A stretch of DNA of 64,000 bases, from the NCBI RefSeq assembly GCF_015220045.1, contig NZ_JADBGB010000001.1:835001-899000 (forward strand), in the 5' to 3' direction. This DNA comes from Marivivens aquimaris (GTDB lineage: Bacteria; Pseudomonadota; Alphaproteobacteria; Rhodobacterales; Rhodobacteraceae). The notes under the pieces are model-generated. The model was not told the origin of the DNA. It was given only the letters and a program-made list of their open reading frames with translations, and did not search any database. The position numbers and the translations under genes are program-made. Of this stretch, positions 27,401 to 39,147 are shown piece by piece (position 1 is the stretch's first letter; every line of letters begins with the position of its first letter).

Positions 27401-28258
27401 TTACTTGCCAGAGTAGACGGGGAACATCGACGCGTCGCCATAATCCTTGGCGGTGATCGATTTCAGCGTGTCCATGTCTTCGGCGCTGATGTCGAACCCG
27501 AGGTCCGCGTTCGATTTCATATGCGCAGGCGTCGCAGTTTTCGGCAGGGCCAGCATCCCTAGTTGCAGGATGTAGCGGATGCAAAGCTGCGGAACCGACA
27601 CATCGTATTTGTCAGCAATCGCCTTGATATCCTCGTTTTCGAGGATTTTGCCGTGGCCTATGGGCGAGTAAGCTTCGACCAGCATGTCCTTGCTCGTCGC
27701 GTACTCGATCAGGTCGAACGGCGTGTTGCCGACGTGGGCGAGCAGTTGCAGGATCATCGGCTTGATCGAGGCGTTCTGGGTCAAGTTGTCGAGGTCGGGC
27801 TTCTGGAAGTTCGACACACCGATCGCGCGCAGTTTGCCCTCGGCCAGCGCCTCTTCCATCGCTTTCCACGCGGCAAGGTTGCCTTCGAAATAGCGGTCAT
27901 CGGTGCCCCATTCGGCCCACGGCTGCGGGCTGTGGATGATGAAGAGGTCGATGTATTCAAGGCCCATGGTCTCAAGCGACTGGTCGATGGCAGCCTTCGC
28001 GCCTTCGTAGTCTTTGACCTCGGCGGCCAGTTTGGACTGCACGAACAGCTCTTCGCGGGGCACGCCGCAGGTGCGGATCGCTTCGCCAACGCCGCGCTCG
28101 TTGCCGTAGGCTTGGGCGGTGTCGATGTGGCGGTAGCCGATCTCGATGGCGGTGCGGACGGCATCGGCAACCACGTCATCCTCGATCATCCACGTGCCCA
28201 GAGCGAGTTTCGGAATGGCGACGCCGTTCGGCAGTTTGGTGGTTTCTGCAATATTCAT
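27401..28258 (-). CDS. Aldo/keto reductase
   Basis: This protein of about 285 residues (numbered here from the upstream Met at 28264) keeps the AKR catalytic tetrad: D48 and Y53 (GYRHIDTAQAYGNE), K78 (FVQSKLA) and H111 (IIHSPQPW). It should reduce aldehydes or ketones with NADPH. AAGGAG lies directly against the first ATG, so the second ATG two codons on (about 28258) has the better spacing and is chosen. It forms a two-gene unit with the cupin and is probably separate from the cox operon, which ends 150 bases upstream. Confidence 0.9.
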   Translation of the reverse strand: MNIAETTKLPNGVAIPKLALGTWMIEDDVVADAVRTAIEIGYRHIDTAQAYGNERGVGEAIRTCGVPREELFVQSKLAAEVKDYEGAKAAIDQSLETMGLEYIDLFIIHSPQPWAEWGTDDRYFEGNLAAWKAMEEALAEGKLRAIGVSNFQKPDLDNLTQNASIKPMILQLLAHVGNTPFDLIEYATSKDMLVEAYSPIGHGKILENEDIKAIADKYDVSVPQLCIRYILQLGMLALPKTATPAHMKSNADLGFDISAEDMDTLKSITAKDYGDASMFPVYSGK

Positions 28259-28410
28259 TTTCATCTCCTTCGTCGCGGTAATGGTCCGCGTTCAGGAGGG
28301 AGATAGGCCCAGACACTCGTGTGGATAATCGGCGGAATGTGACTAGGACTTATGACTGTGGTTCATGAAACTATGACGGCGGCTTGGATCGCCCCAAGCC
28401 GCCCTCAAGT

Positions 28411-28863
28411 TCATGCTTTCTCGGTTTCTTCCACCGTCTCTGCAAAGGATGCAAAGAACTGGGCCGAGAGTTTCTTGGCCGTGCCTTGGATCAGACGGCT
28501 GCCAAGTTGCGCCAGCTTCCCGCCGATATCGACCTTTGCGGTGTAACGCAGCAGGGTCTCAGCGCCGCGATCCTCAAGGTGCACATCCGCGCCGCCCTTT
28601 GCAAAACCGGCCGCGCCGCCAGAGCCTTCGCCGGTGAGGCTGAACGCTTCGGGCGGGTTGTCGGGGGACAGCGTGACCTTGCCGCTGAACCGCGCCTTCA
28701 CGGGGCCGACTTTCAGAACGACCTTTGCTTCGAGGTCGGTATCGCTGTGTTTGATCAGCTCTTCACAGCCAGGAATGCACTGGCGCAGCACTTCGGGGTC
28801 TTGCAGCGCGGCGTAGACGACATCGCGGGGGGCATTGATGACAATTTCATCGGTCAGATCCAT
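28411..28863 (-). CDS. coxG: CoxG, SRPBCC-family CO dehydrogenase accessory protein
   Basis: This 150-residue protein has the START-like fold signature DLTDEIVINAPRDVVYAALQDPEVLRQCIPGC of the CO dehydrogenase subunit G family (quoted in part: VINAPRDVVYAALQDP). In Oligotropha, CoxG helps recruit CO dehydrogenase to the cytoplasmic membrane. It has no transmembrane segment. It is the last gene of the cox cluster, 95 bases after coxF, with AAGGA upstream of ATG. Confidence 0.9.
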   Translation of the reverse strand: MDLTDEIVINAPRDVVYAALQDPEVLRQCIPGCEELIKHSDTDLEAKVVLKVGPVKARFSGKVTLSPDNPPEAFSLTGEGSGGAAGFAKGGADVHLEDRGAETLLRYTAKVDIGGKLAQLGSRLIQGTAKKLSAQFFASFAETVEETEKA

Positions 28864-28958
28864 TTCGGAGTCCTTCTAACAGCATGGAAATTTAACGGTG
28901 GCGAGGACGGTCGCCTGTTCGTCGTTCAGGGGCGGGAACAGGCGCCGGAAAGCGCGGG

Positions 28959-29792
28959 TTATGAGGCCTCTCTCCCGCTGGGGGGCTGAGGGCGGCGGCG
29001 GAATGCCACGATTTCAGCCATGATGGAGAGGGCGATTTCCTCGGAGGTGATCGCGTGGATATCGAGGCCCGCTGGCGCTTTGACGCGGTCGATGCGGGCA
29101 GAGGCGATGCCCTCGGCGATCAGCGCATCGCGCAGCGTGCCGAATTTCTTGCGGCTCCCGACGAACGCGATGTAGCCCGCATCGGTCATGACGGCAGCAC
29201 GGAGGGCATCCTTGTCGCCGCGCCCTTGGGTGGCGACGACAATGGTTGATGTGGGGCCAGCCTCGATTGCGGCATCGGTCAGCAGGTCTTCGACGCGGGG
29301 CATGTCCTTAGCCTCGGGTGCGAAAACGCTTCGGCGGAAATCGAAGCGACCCGCTTGGTCGAGCAGCGCCCGCGCTACGGGGCTGTCGCCGTAGACCACA
29401 AGGCGGGGCATGGGCAGGACGGGTTCGATGAAGATGTCCATCGACCCTTTGGACGGGCAGCCGTTGCGGGCAAAGCGGATGCCGTCGACCTCTTCGCCTG
29501 CCGCATGTCCTTCGTCGGCGAGCACCTCTTCTGGCTTCAGGGATACGAACTGCGGCTTGCCGATTTCCACGGCAGTGCGGGCGGCGCGGCCCACGGCGCC
29601 GCGTGCGCAACCGCCGCCGATCCAGCCGTCGATAATCTCTCCATTTGCGCCGATCAGCGCCTTGTCACCCGGTTTGGCCGAGGTCGCGTTGACGGTGCGG
29701 ACGATCGTCGCGACAGCGTAGGCGACGCCTTGGGCCTGTAGCTTTTCCGCCTCCTGCTCCAGCCGGAGGGTCGTGTGCATGGACATGGTCAT
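28959..29792 (-). CDS. coxF: CoxF, XdhC/CoxI-family maturation factor
   Basis: This 277-residue protein belongs to the XdhC/CoxI family. The N-terminal domain has GWIGGGCARGAVGRAA, and the C-terminal part is a Rossmann-like domain (LVVYGDSPVARALLDQAG, SRKKFGTLRDALIAEG). CoxF is required for inserting copper into the Mo-Cu site of CO dehydrogenase. Start 29792 is set by the ATGA overlap with coxE; the frame to 29912 would overlap coxE by 120 bases. Confidence 0.9.
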   Translation of the reverse strand: MTMSMHTTLRLEQEAEKLQAQGVAYAVATIVRTVNATSAKPGDKALIGANGEIIDGWIGGGCARGAVGRAARTAVEIGKPQFVSLKPEEVLADEGHAAGEEVDGIRFARNGCPSKGSMDIFIEPVLPMPRLVVYGDSPVARALLDQAGRFDFRRSVFAPEAKDMPRVEDLLTDAAIEAGPTSTIVVATQGRGDKDALRAAVMTDAGYIAFVGSRKKFGTLRDALIAEGIASARIDRVKAPAGLDIHAITSEEIALSIMAEIVAFRRRPQPPSGREAS

Positions 29793-30970
29793 AAACGTGT
29801 CAGCTCCTTTTCCAGAGAGGCGAGGTCCGCCAGCGTGTTCGCGGCGGCAAAAAGGTCGAGGTGAGGGAGCGCCGCTGCCATCCCGCGGGCAACGGGCTCG
29901 TAGCAGGTCCAACCCTTGAGCGGGTTGAGCCAGATGATGCGGCAGCCACGACGCGACAGGCGTTGCAGCGCCGCGGCGATCAGCTCGGGGGCCGCACTGT
30001 CATAGCCGTCCGAGAGGATCATCAGAACGGTATGGCCATCGACAAATCGGCGAGCGTAGGTGCGCGAGAACTGGTCGAGTGATCCGCCGATGCGCGAGCC
30101 GCCACCGAAGCCGTCCGCTAGCAGCGTGATACGATTCAAAGCGCGGAGCGGATCGTCATCGCGCAGGGCTTCGGTAATTCGCACGAGGCGGGTGTGGAAC
30201 AGGTAGGCGTCCGCGTCAGGATCGGCGCGCATCAGGCCAGCCAGAAACGCCAGAAACGGCCGCGCATAGAGCGTCATTGATCCCGACACATCGCAGAGCG
30301 CCGCGATGCGAAGCGGGCGGTCCAGCGGTTTGCGGCGGATGATGTGCAGCGGCTCTCCGCCCGACGACAGACTACGCCGGATGGTGCGGCGGAAATCTAC
30401 GCCGGTGCCTTTCGCAGCGATGCGCGCACGGCGGCTCCGCTTGCGGCGGATGGCGGCACCCAGACGGCGGGCGATGGCCTCGGCCTCGCGGATATCGTCG
30501 GGGGAGACGACCTCGCGCAGGTCTTTCTTCATCAGGTTCTTGAGGTCGGAAGCGATGAGCTTGCCCGTGCCCTCGGCATAGGTTTCGCCCTCACCATCAG
30601 GGCCGTCCTCGGGACTGTCGGCGGTGCCGGTGCTGTCACTCTGTTCCGTCCCCTTGCGGGTGGTGCGGGTGTGTTCGAGCGACGAGGCGGCGGAGTTCAC
30701 GACCTTCTCGCGTATCCGTCCGTTGTTCATCCAGTAGGACGTGAACAGCTCGGGAAAACGGTCTCGCTCTTCGCGGCATCCGCAGAGCACGGTCTGTAGG
30801 GCGAGGCGGGTTGTTTCCGGTTCGACCATCACGCGGGACAGGGCGTCGACCGACAAGCGGGTCTCATCCGGCCCGACTCGAAAACCGTTCGCCCGCAGGT
30901 GCGCGACAAATCCGGCGATGCGCGTGGCTGGTCCGTCGTCACGCGCAGAGAAACGGGTCACGCGGGTCAT
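29789..30970 (-). CDS. coxE: CoxE, VWA-domain CO dehydrogenase maturation protein
   Basis: This 393-residue protein carries a von Willebrand A domain in its C-terminal half with the MIDAS motif DVSGS (CDVSGSMTLYARPF) and a later ILSDGYDS. The N-terminal part is charged. CoxE works with the AAA+ protein CoxD in forming the CuSMoO2 centre. It overlaps coxD and coxF by four bases at each end, showing tight coupling. Confidence 0.92.
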   Translation of the reverse strand: MTRVTRFSARDDGPATRIAGFVAHLRANGFRVGPDETRLSVDALSRVMVEPETTRLALQTVLCGCREERDRFPELFTSYWMNNGRIREKVVNSAASSLEHTRTTRKGTEQSDSTGTADSPEDGPDGEGETYAEGTGKLIASDLKNLMKKDLREVVSPDDIREAEAIARRLGAAIRRKRSRRARIAAKGTGVDFRRTIRRSLSSGGEPLHIIRRKPLDRPLRIAALCDVSGSMTLYARPFLAFLAGLMRADPDADAYLFHTRLVRITEALRDDDPLRALNRITLLADGFGGGSRIGGSLDQFSRTYARRFVDGHTVLMILSDGYDSAAPELIAAALQRLSRRGCRIIWLNPLKGWTCYEPVARGMAAALPHLDLFAAANTLADLASLEKELTRL

Positions 30971-31839
30971 GCCGCTTTCCCCGCGAGGCGCGCGGCAACT
31001 TCGGGCGGGATCGCCGCGCGGTCGCTGCGGGTTTTCAGAAGCGTTGCCAGCGTGACCGACAGCACCGCCGGATCGCTGTTCAGGTCGTTGACGCCAAGGC
31101 CCGCAACCGCGGCGGCAAAATCCAGCATCTCGGCCACGCCGGGTTTCTTTTCGAGCTCCTCACGGCGCAGCGCCTGCACGAACCCGACGATCTGCGCGGC
31201 AAGGCGCGGCTCGACCTCGGGATGGCGGCGCGTCAGGATCGCGCGTTCGGTGGTGGGGTCGGGGTAATCGACATAGGCATAGAGGCAGCGGCGGCGCAGC
31301 GCGTCCGACAGATCGCGGGTGCCGTTAGCCGTCAGGATCACCATGGGCCGTGAGGTCGCGTTGATCGTGCCGAGTTCGGGAATGGTGATCTGGAAATCGG
31401 AGAGGATTTCGAGCAGGAACGCCTCGAATTCCTCGTCCGCACGGTCGATCTCGTCGATCAGCAGAACAGGCGGAGTAGGCTGGCGGATAGCGCGCAGCAG
31501 GGGGCGTTCGAGCAGGTATTCTTCGGAGAACAGCCGCTCCTCGACCTCGCGCTCGCCCGCTTCGGAAGCGGCGCGGATCGCAAGTAACTGGCGTTGGTAA
31601 TTCCATTCATAGATCGCTTGGGCCGCATCCAGCCCTTCGTAGCATTGCAGGCGGATCAGATCGCAGCCTTTGGCGGCGGAGAGGGCGCGGGCAAGTTCGG
31701 TTTTGCCCACGCCAGCCTCGCCTTCGAGAAGCAGAGGTCGTCCCAGTTCCAGCGAGAGGTGCAGCGCCATCGCAAGGTCCGGCGCGGCCACATACCCGTC
31801 TTGTTCAAGATCGTTCTGAAGGTCTGTCCAGTCGCTCAT
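30967..31839 (-). CDS. coxD: CoxD, MoxR-type AAA+ ATPase for CO dehydrogenase maturation
   Basis: This 290-residue AAA+ protein has Walker A EGEAGVGKTELARAL, Walker B VLLIDEIDRADEEFEAF and a sensor region ILTANGTRDLSDALRRRC. CoxD is a chaperone-like ATPase needed for sulfuration of the molybdenum site. It starts 51 bases after coxL, across the hairpin at 31863, and overlaps coxE by four bases. Confidence 0.93.
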   Translation of the reverse strand: MSDWTDLQNDLEQDGYVAAPDLAMALHLSLELGRPLLLEGEAGVGKTELARALSAAKGCDLIRLQCYEGLDAAQAIYEWNYQRQLLAIRAASEAGEREVEERLFSEEYLLERPLLRAIRQPTPPVLLIDEIDRADEEFEAFLLEILSDFQITIPELGTINATSRPMVILTANGTRDLSDALRRRCLYAYVDYPDPTTERAILTRRHPEVEPRLAAQIVGFVQALRREELEKKPGVAEMLDFAAAVAGLGVNDLNSDPAVLSVTLATLLKTRSDRAAIPPEVAARLAGKAA

Positions 31840-31862
31840 ATCTGCCTCGGTCAGGAGAGTGC

Positions 31863-31882
31863 GGGGCGGCGCGAACCGCCCC
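31863..31882 (-). terminator. Hairpin between coxL and coxD
   Basis: GGGGCGG and CCGCCCC form a 7-bp stem with CGCGAA loop directly after coxL. On the minus strand no U-run follows, so it probably stabilises or attenuates, leaving structural mRNA more abundant than accessory mRNA. On the plus strand gtttt follows. Confidence 0.5.
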
Positions 31883-31890
31883 GTTTTGGA

Positions 31891-34304
<2,414 letters not shown>

Positions 34305-34308
<4 letters not shown>

Positions 34309-34796
34309 TCTGCGGCCTCCTTCATGGTATTCATCTCGGCAGCAGCGGCCATGATGGATTTCACGATGTTCTGGTAACCGGTGCAGCGGCAGAGGTTACC
34401 CGCCATGCCGAAGCGGACTTCTTCTTCGGTCGGGTTCGGATTTTCCTGCAGCAGGCGGTACGCGCGGGTGATCATACCCGGCGTGCAGAACCCGCACTGG
34501 AGCCCGTGGTGTTCGCGGAACTTGTCCTGAAGGACATGAAGGCCGTCGGGGCCTGCGAAACCTTCGATGGTCTTGATCTCTGCGCCGTTGGCTTGGGCCG
34601 CGAATACGGTGCAGGCTTTGACCGACTTGCCGTTCAGATCGACGGTGCAGGCTCCGCAGTGGGAGGTCTCGCAGCCGATATGCGGGCCGGTGATGTTCAG
34701 CCGCTCGCGCAGCGTGTGGATCAGCAGCTCACGCGGCTCGGCCAGCATTTCGTGCTCTTGGCCGTTGACGGTCAGCTTGATGTGCATCTTGCTCAT
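34305..34796 (-). CDS. coxS: CO dehydrogenase small iron-sulfur subunit
   Basis: This 163-residue protein has two [2Fe-2S] domains. The plant-type N-terminal cluster uses C42, C47, C50 and C62 ([10 protein letters not shown]...C). The four-helix C-terminal domain uses C101, C104 (QCGFCTPGM), C136 and C138 (NLCRCTGYQ). All eight ligands are present. It passes electrons from the Mo-Cu centre to FAD in CoxM. It overlaps coxL by four bases and follows coxM after 12 bases. Confidence 0.97.
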
Positions 34797-34808
34797 TGTC
34801 GTCCTCCC

Positions 34809-35663
34809 TTATGCCCGCGACCAAGCGCGCTCGATCGCGCGGCGGAGCATGGTTGCAGCCACATGGCGTTTGAATTCGATGGGGCCGCGGTTGTCCTCGT
34901 TCGGCTGGATGTCGACCTGCATCGCAGCAATTGCGGCGTTGATCGCAGCAGCATCGCAGGCGGTCCCGACCAGAGCGTCGCCAGCACCGACCGAGTGGAT
35001 CGGCGTGTCGCTGAGGTTGGTCATCGCGATAGAGGCGCTCGTCACCTTGCCGCCCGACTGTTCGATCAGCACGGCGGCAGCGGCGGTGGCGTAGTCACCG
35101 ATTTTGCGCTTCTGCTTCTCGTAGGCGTAGCCTGCGGTGGTGGCCTTGATCTTGATGTGGGTCAGGATCTCGTTGTCGGCACGGGCGGTCATGTAGGCCG
35201 CTTCGTAGAACTCGCGGGCGTCCACTTCGCGCTCACCGTCAGAGCCGTAGAGGACATAGGTCGCGTCGAGGCACTGCATCAGCCCCGGCATATCGTTGCC
35301 CGGATCGCCGTTCGCCACGTTGCCGCCGATGGTGCCGACATAGCGCACCTGCGGGTCAGCGATTTGAAGCGCCGCTTCGCGCAGGATCGGGGCCGCTTTG
35401 GCGAGCGCGTCGTTGCCGATCAGTTCGGCCTGTGTGACCATCGCGCCGATGGTGATGGTATCGCCGGAAACAGAGACCTCTTTCAGGCTCGCGACGTCCT
35501 GAAGGTCAATCAGATGGGACAAATCGGCCATGCGCAGCTTCATCATCGGAATGATGCTATGCCCGCCCGCAAGTACGCGCGCTTCGTCGCCGTGTTCGTC
35601 CAGAATTTTGACCGCTGCCGGTAGGTCCGACGGCCGGTGGTATTCGAAACCGGATGGTATCAT
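34809..35663 (-). CDS. coxM: CO dehydrogenase medium FAD subunit
   Basis: This 284-residue flavoprotein has the two FAD-binding motifs AGGHS (32-36) and TIGGN (111-115), at the same positions as in Oligotropha CoxM. It delivers electrons from CoxS to the quinone pool. It is the first structural gene of the M-S-L trio, preceded by gggagg, and lies 155 bases downstream of coxC. Confidence 0.96.
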   Translation of the reverse strand: MIPSGFEYHRPSDLPAAVKILDEHGDEARVLAGGHSIIPMMKLRMADLSHLIDLQDVASLKEVSVSGDTITIGAMVTQAELIGNDALAKAAPILREAALQIADPQVRYVGTIGGNVANGDPGNDMPGLMQCLDATYVLYGSDGEREVDAREFYEAAYMTARADNEILTHIKIKATTAGYAYEKQKRKIGDYATAAAAVLIEQSGGKVTSASIAMTNLSDTPIHSVGAGDALVGTACDAAAINAAIAAMQVDIQPNEDNRGPIEFKRHVAATMLRRAIERAWSRA

Positions 35664-35763
35664 GAGTTCCTCCCTTGGCCCGATGGGCTGGGAAAAACGC
35701 TATGACGAGTTTCGGAATCCGGGTCCGGAATGGCCCGAAAACAGCCCGAAATCCCATGAATTG

Positions 35764-35785
35764 CGCCGTTCCTGCACGAACGGCG
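35764..35785. repeat. Inverted repeat between coxC and coxM
   Basis: CGCCGTTC and GAACGGCG form a perfect 8-bp inverted repeat with a six-base spacer in the 155-base gap upstream of coxM. It could be a weak terminator of coxC or a regulator site for the coxMSL promoter. No U-run follows. Confidence 0.5.
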
Positions 35786-35818
35786 TACGCAGGCGCAGAA
35801 AAATCGTGCTGCGCTGCG

Positions 35819-36913
35819 CTAAAGGCCGAGCTTCTCGCGGACCTCGCTGATGCGGGCGCGGGCGACAGGCACCTTGGGCAGAGACTCGATGCCCTCGAAA
35901 TAGCAGACGCCGGTGTCCTTGCGGCGGTCGAAAGCGGTCACGAAACGGGTGTTCACGAGGTAGCTGCGGTGAGTGCGGATGATGTCGGGATGGTGGATGC
36001 GGTTCTCCGCCTCCGAAATCGACCACGGGCAGAACAGGCGCTCGGCCTCGTGGTAAAGAACGGTATAATGCCCCTCGGCGCGGATGGCGGCGACGTCCTC
36101 GAAATCGACAAAGTGGGTCTTGCCCTCTTTCTCGTAAGGAATGCGGTTCGTGCGGCTGGCGACGAGCGGGTTAGGGGCTTCCTTGACGGGGAGCGCGTCG
36201 ACCTGCTGCTCTGGCGCGGCGACGTTGATGCCAGTCAGGAGGAACGCGCCGAGGATCACGAAGGCCACCAGAGTGACAGCAAAGGCGAGGGTCGCGTTGG
36301 AAATCCACGGCCCGCTGGCCGAGCTTTCGGCAGCCACGAACCCCGTGCCCGCCATCGCGACAAAGTGGACGGCAAAGACTGCGATCCCGAAGCCGAGCGA
36401 GCCCAGCAGGATGTTCCGCGTCCGCCGCCTGTCGTAGGCGATCCAGAACGCGAAACAGGACAGCGCCGTTGATGCGATCCCCGCGAGGAGGATGCCCATC
36501 GGCGTATAGACCGGACGGCAAAGCTCCATCCCCGACATGCCCGTGTAGTGCATGACCGCGATCCCGATGCCCATGAGTGTGCCAGCCGCCAAGACGCGGC
36601 CACGGGTGCGCGTTCCGAAATGCACGATAATCAGCGACACGCCTGTAATCAGAATTGCGATCAGGGCAGAGATCAGCGTGGTCAGCGCGTCGTAGAAATA
36701 GAGCACCGGCAGGTTCAGGCCCAGCATCGCGACGAAATGCATCGACCAGATGCCGCCGCCCAGTGCAACGGCCCCCATCGCGACCACGGCCTTGCGTTTG
36801 CCGAGCGGCAGTGCGGACGCCCCGCGGGTCAGGCTCAAACCTGTGAACCCCGCGATCAAGGCAATCGCAAGCGACGCCAGAACCATCCAGTAGTTATGCG
36901 TATACTCGAGCAC
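35819..36913 (-). CDS. coxC: CoxC, MHYT membrane sensor with LytTR DNA-binding domain
   Basis: This 364-residue protein has an N-terminal seven-helix MHYT domain with conserved His-Tyr/Phe motifs (SMHFVAMLG near 57, VMHYTGMSG near 119, VHFVAMAGTG near 182). It ends in a cytoplasmic LytTR DNA-binding domain (about 262-360, AAIRAEGHYTVLYHE). MHYT domains are proposed to hold copper and sense CO, O2 or NO, and the same architecture occurs in CoxC/CoxH of Oligotropha. It is directly upstream of coxM and is the probable CO-responsive activator. Confidence 0.9.
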   Translation of the reverse strand: MLEYTHNYWMVLASLAIALIAGFTGLSLTRGASALPLGKRKAVVAMGAVALGGGIWSMHFVAMLGLNLPVLYFYDALTTLISALIAILITGVSLIIVHFGTRTRGRVLAAGTLMGIGIAVMHYTGMSGMELCRPVYTPMGILLAGIASTALSCFAFWIAYDRRRTRNILLGSLGFGIAVFAVHFVAMAGTGFVAAESSASGPWISNATLAFAVTLVAFVILGAFLLTGINVAAPEQQVDALPVKEAPNPLVASRTNRIPYEKEGKTHFVDFEDVAAIRAEGHYTVLYHEAERLFCPWSISEAENRIHHPDIIRTHRSYLVNTRFVTAFDRRKDTGVCYFEGIESLPKVPVARARISEVREKLGL

Positions 36914-37036
36914 CTAGGTTTCCTCCCCGACACCTGGCTTGCCCCCGACAACTAGCGTGCCGGTTCTCAACCCGCACCATAGCGCAACGAAGGGGGAGGC
37001 AAGCAATTGTTTTGTCAGGTGCCGGAAGGTTAGGCG

Positions 37037-39082
37037 TCAGATATCCTTCATCAGGCGTAGCGCATCGTAGATCGCCGCATGGGTATTGCGCGCGGAAACC
37101 GCGTCCCCGATGCGGAACAGTTGGAAAGTGCCCTCTGGGTTGCGAGAGATGGTCTGCGGCTTGCCTTGTATCAGTGCATCCTGATCCACCGCACCTTCGT
37201 TCGACGACAACGGCTTGAGGTCGAAGTAGAGGTCGGCGAGGGGCAAGGTGCCGTAGTTCACGACGATCTGGTCATAGGTCTTTTCGGTAATCAGATCGCT
37301 GTAGTCCGTCCCGATCTTGGCCTTCAGGCGGTTGCCGTCCCGCTCCACATCCTTGAGGCGGCGGGTGACGGTGAAAGTCACGTCCTTGTCCTGAAGGTTA
37401 CGCATATAGGGGACGAGGTTCATCGCCATGATGTCGGGGGCAAAGGTGCGGTCGGGGGTCATGACCTCGACCTTGGCCCCTGCCTTGGCCGCGACTTCGG
37501 CTGCCATCAGGGCAGGATGATCGCCGCTTTCGTCATAGATCAGAACGTGGCTCTCGGGCTTCACATCGCCGGTGATAAGGTCCCACGTGGTGACGACGAG
37601 GTCCTGTTCGGTCTTGCTTTCAAACAGCTCCACATTCGGAAGGCCGCCTGTGGCCACAATGACCACATCGGGGTTCAGGGCTGTGACGTCCTCCGCCTCC
37701 GCCCAGAGATTAAACCGGAACTCCACATCGCGGGCGGCACATTGGGCCATGCGCCAGTCAATGATGGAGATCATCTCGCGGCGGCGATCATTGAGCGCGG
37801 TCAGGCGCACCTGTCCACCGGGGTCCTTCTGCGCTTCCAGCACCGTCACATCATGCCCGCGCTCGGCAGCCACGCGCGCGGCCTCAAGGCCCGCAGGACC
37901 CGCGCCGACGATCACGACCTTCTTGCGCTGGGCAGCAGGCGTAATGGCGTGCGGCATGGTCAGTTCGCGGCCCGTAGCGGCGTTGTGAATGCAGAGCGCA
38001 TCACCTGCCTGATAGATCCGGTCCAAACAGTAGGTCGCGCCGACGCACGGGCGGATGTCATCCTCGCGGCCTTCGATGATTTTCTTGACGATGTGCGGGT
38101 CGGCCATGTGGGCGCGGGTCATCCCGACCATATCCAAAAGACCGGCAGAGACCGCATGACGCGCGGTCGCCACGTCGGGGATCTTGGCCGCGTGGAAGGT
38201 CGGCATTCCGGTCGCCTTGCGCACTTCACCCGCGAAATCGAGGTGCGGAGCGTTCCGCATCCCTTGGATCGGGATCAGGTCGGTCATCGCGGGGTCGGTG
38301 TGGATGCGTCCGCGTACGACGTTGAGGAAGTCGACCATCCCGCCATCGGCGAGGCGCTTGGAAATCTCGATCCCTTCGTTGAAATCAATGCCGCCCTTTT
38401 CGACCTCGTCGGCGGTGTAGCGGATGCCGACGATAAACTCGTTTCCGACCCGCTTGCGGATGCCCGTTAGCACGTCGTTCAGCAGCTTCATCCGGCTGTC
38501 GAGCGTCTGCGGCCCGTATGGCCCGTCGAGGTCATTGGTCAGCGGCGACCAGAACTGGTCGAGCAGGTGGCCGTAGACCTGCAATTCGATCCCGTCCATG
38601 CCGCCTTCCTTCATCCGCTCTGTCGCGTCGGCAAAGTCGCTGATGATCCGCTCGATATCCCAATCCTCGGCCAGTTTGGGGAAGGCGCGGTGCGCAGGTT
38701 CGCGGTGTTTGGAGGACGACACGGACGGCAACCAGTCGCCCTTGTTCCACGCGGTGCGGCGACCAAGGTGCGTCAGCTGGATCATCGCGGCGCAACCGTG
38801 TTCGTGCAGCCCGTCGGTCAGGCGTTTGATCCACGGCACGACCTCGTCCTTATAGGCGAGAATGTTATTGAACACGGGCGGGCTGTCCTTCGACACCGCA
38901 GCCGATCCCGCGGTCATCGCCAGCGCGACGCCCGCCTTTGCACGTTCGGCGTGGTAGGCGATGTAGCGGTCCTTGGGCATCCCGTCTTCGGGGTAGGCTG
39001 GCTCATGGCTTGTGGTCATGATGCGGTTGCGCAGGGTCAGGTGTTTGAGCTGATAGGGTTGCAAAAGGGGATCGTTGGACAT
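37037..39082 (-). CDS. FMN/FAD amine demethylase-like protein (DgcA/StcD, trimethylamine dehydrogenase family)
   Basis: This 681-residue protein has an N-terminal old-yellow-enzyme TIM barrel (FMN; HEHGCAAMIQLTHLGRR near 93) and a C-terminal FAD/NAD Rossmann part (VVIVGAGPAGLEAARVAAER). The iron-sulfur site reads C346-V-G-A349-T-Y-C352 and C364: the second of the four cysteines usual in trimethylamine-dehydrogenase-like proteins is Ala. Relatives include dimethylglycine demethylase DgcA and N-methylproline demethylase StcD. It lies 65 bases after an MttB-family gene, so the operon probably demethylates a methylated amine or betaine. Confidence 0.87.
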   Translation of the reverse strand: MSNDPLLQPYQLKHLTLRNRIMTTSHEPAYPEDGMPKDRYIAYHAERAKAGVALAMTAGSAAVSKDSPPVFNNILAYKDEVVPWIKRLTDGLHEHGCAAMIQLTHLGRRTAWNKGDWLPSVSSSKHREPAHRAFPKLAEDWDIERIISDFADATERMKEGGMDGIELQVYGHLLDQFWSPLTNDLDGPYGPQTLDSRMKLLNDVLTGIRKRVGNEFIVGIRYTADEVEKGGIDFNEGIEISKRLADGGMVDFLNVVRGRIHTDPAMTDLIPIQGMRNAPHLDFAGEVRKATGMPTFHAAKIPDVATARHAVSAGLLDMVGMTRAHMADPHIVKKIIEGREDDIRPCVGATYCLDRIYQAGDALCIHNAATGRELTMPHAITPAAQRKKVVIVGAGPAGLEAARVAAERGHDVTVLEAQKDPGGQVRLTALNDRRREMISIIDWRMAQCAARDVEFRFNLWAEAEDVTALNPDVVIVATGGLPNVELFESKTEQDLVVTTWDLITGDVKPESHVLIYDESGDHPALMAAEVAAKAGAKVEVMTPDRTFAPDIMAMNLVPYMRNLQDKDVTFTVTRRLKDVERDGNRLKAKIGTDYSDLITEKTYDQIVVNYGTLPLADLYFDLKPLSSNEGAVDQDALIQGKPQTISRNPEGTFQLFRIGDAVSARNTHAAIYDALRLMKDI

Positions 39083-39147
39083 GCGTCGCTCCGGCTGATG
39101 GCAGGGCCATCCTTGTTCAAATTGTTGGCGCTGGGAAGTCTACCGGT

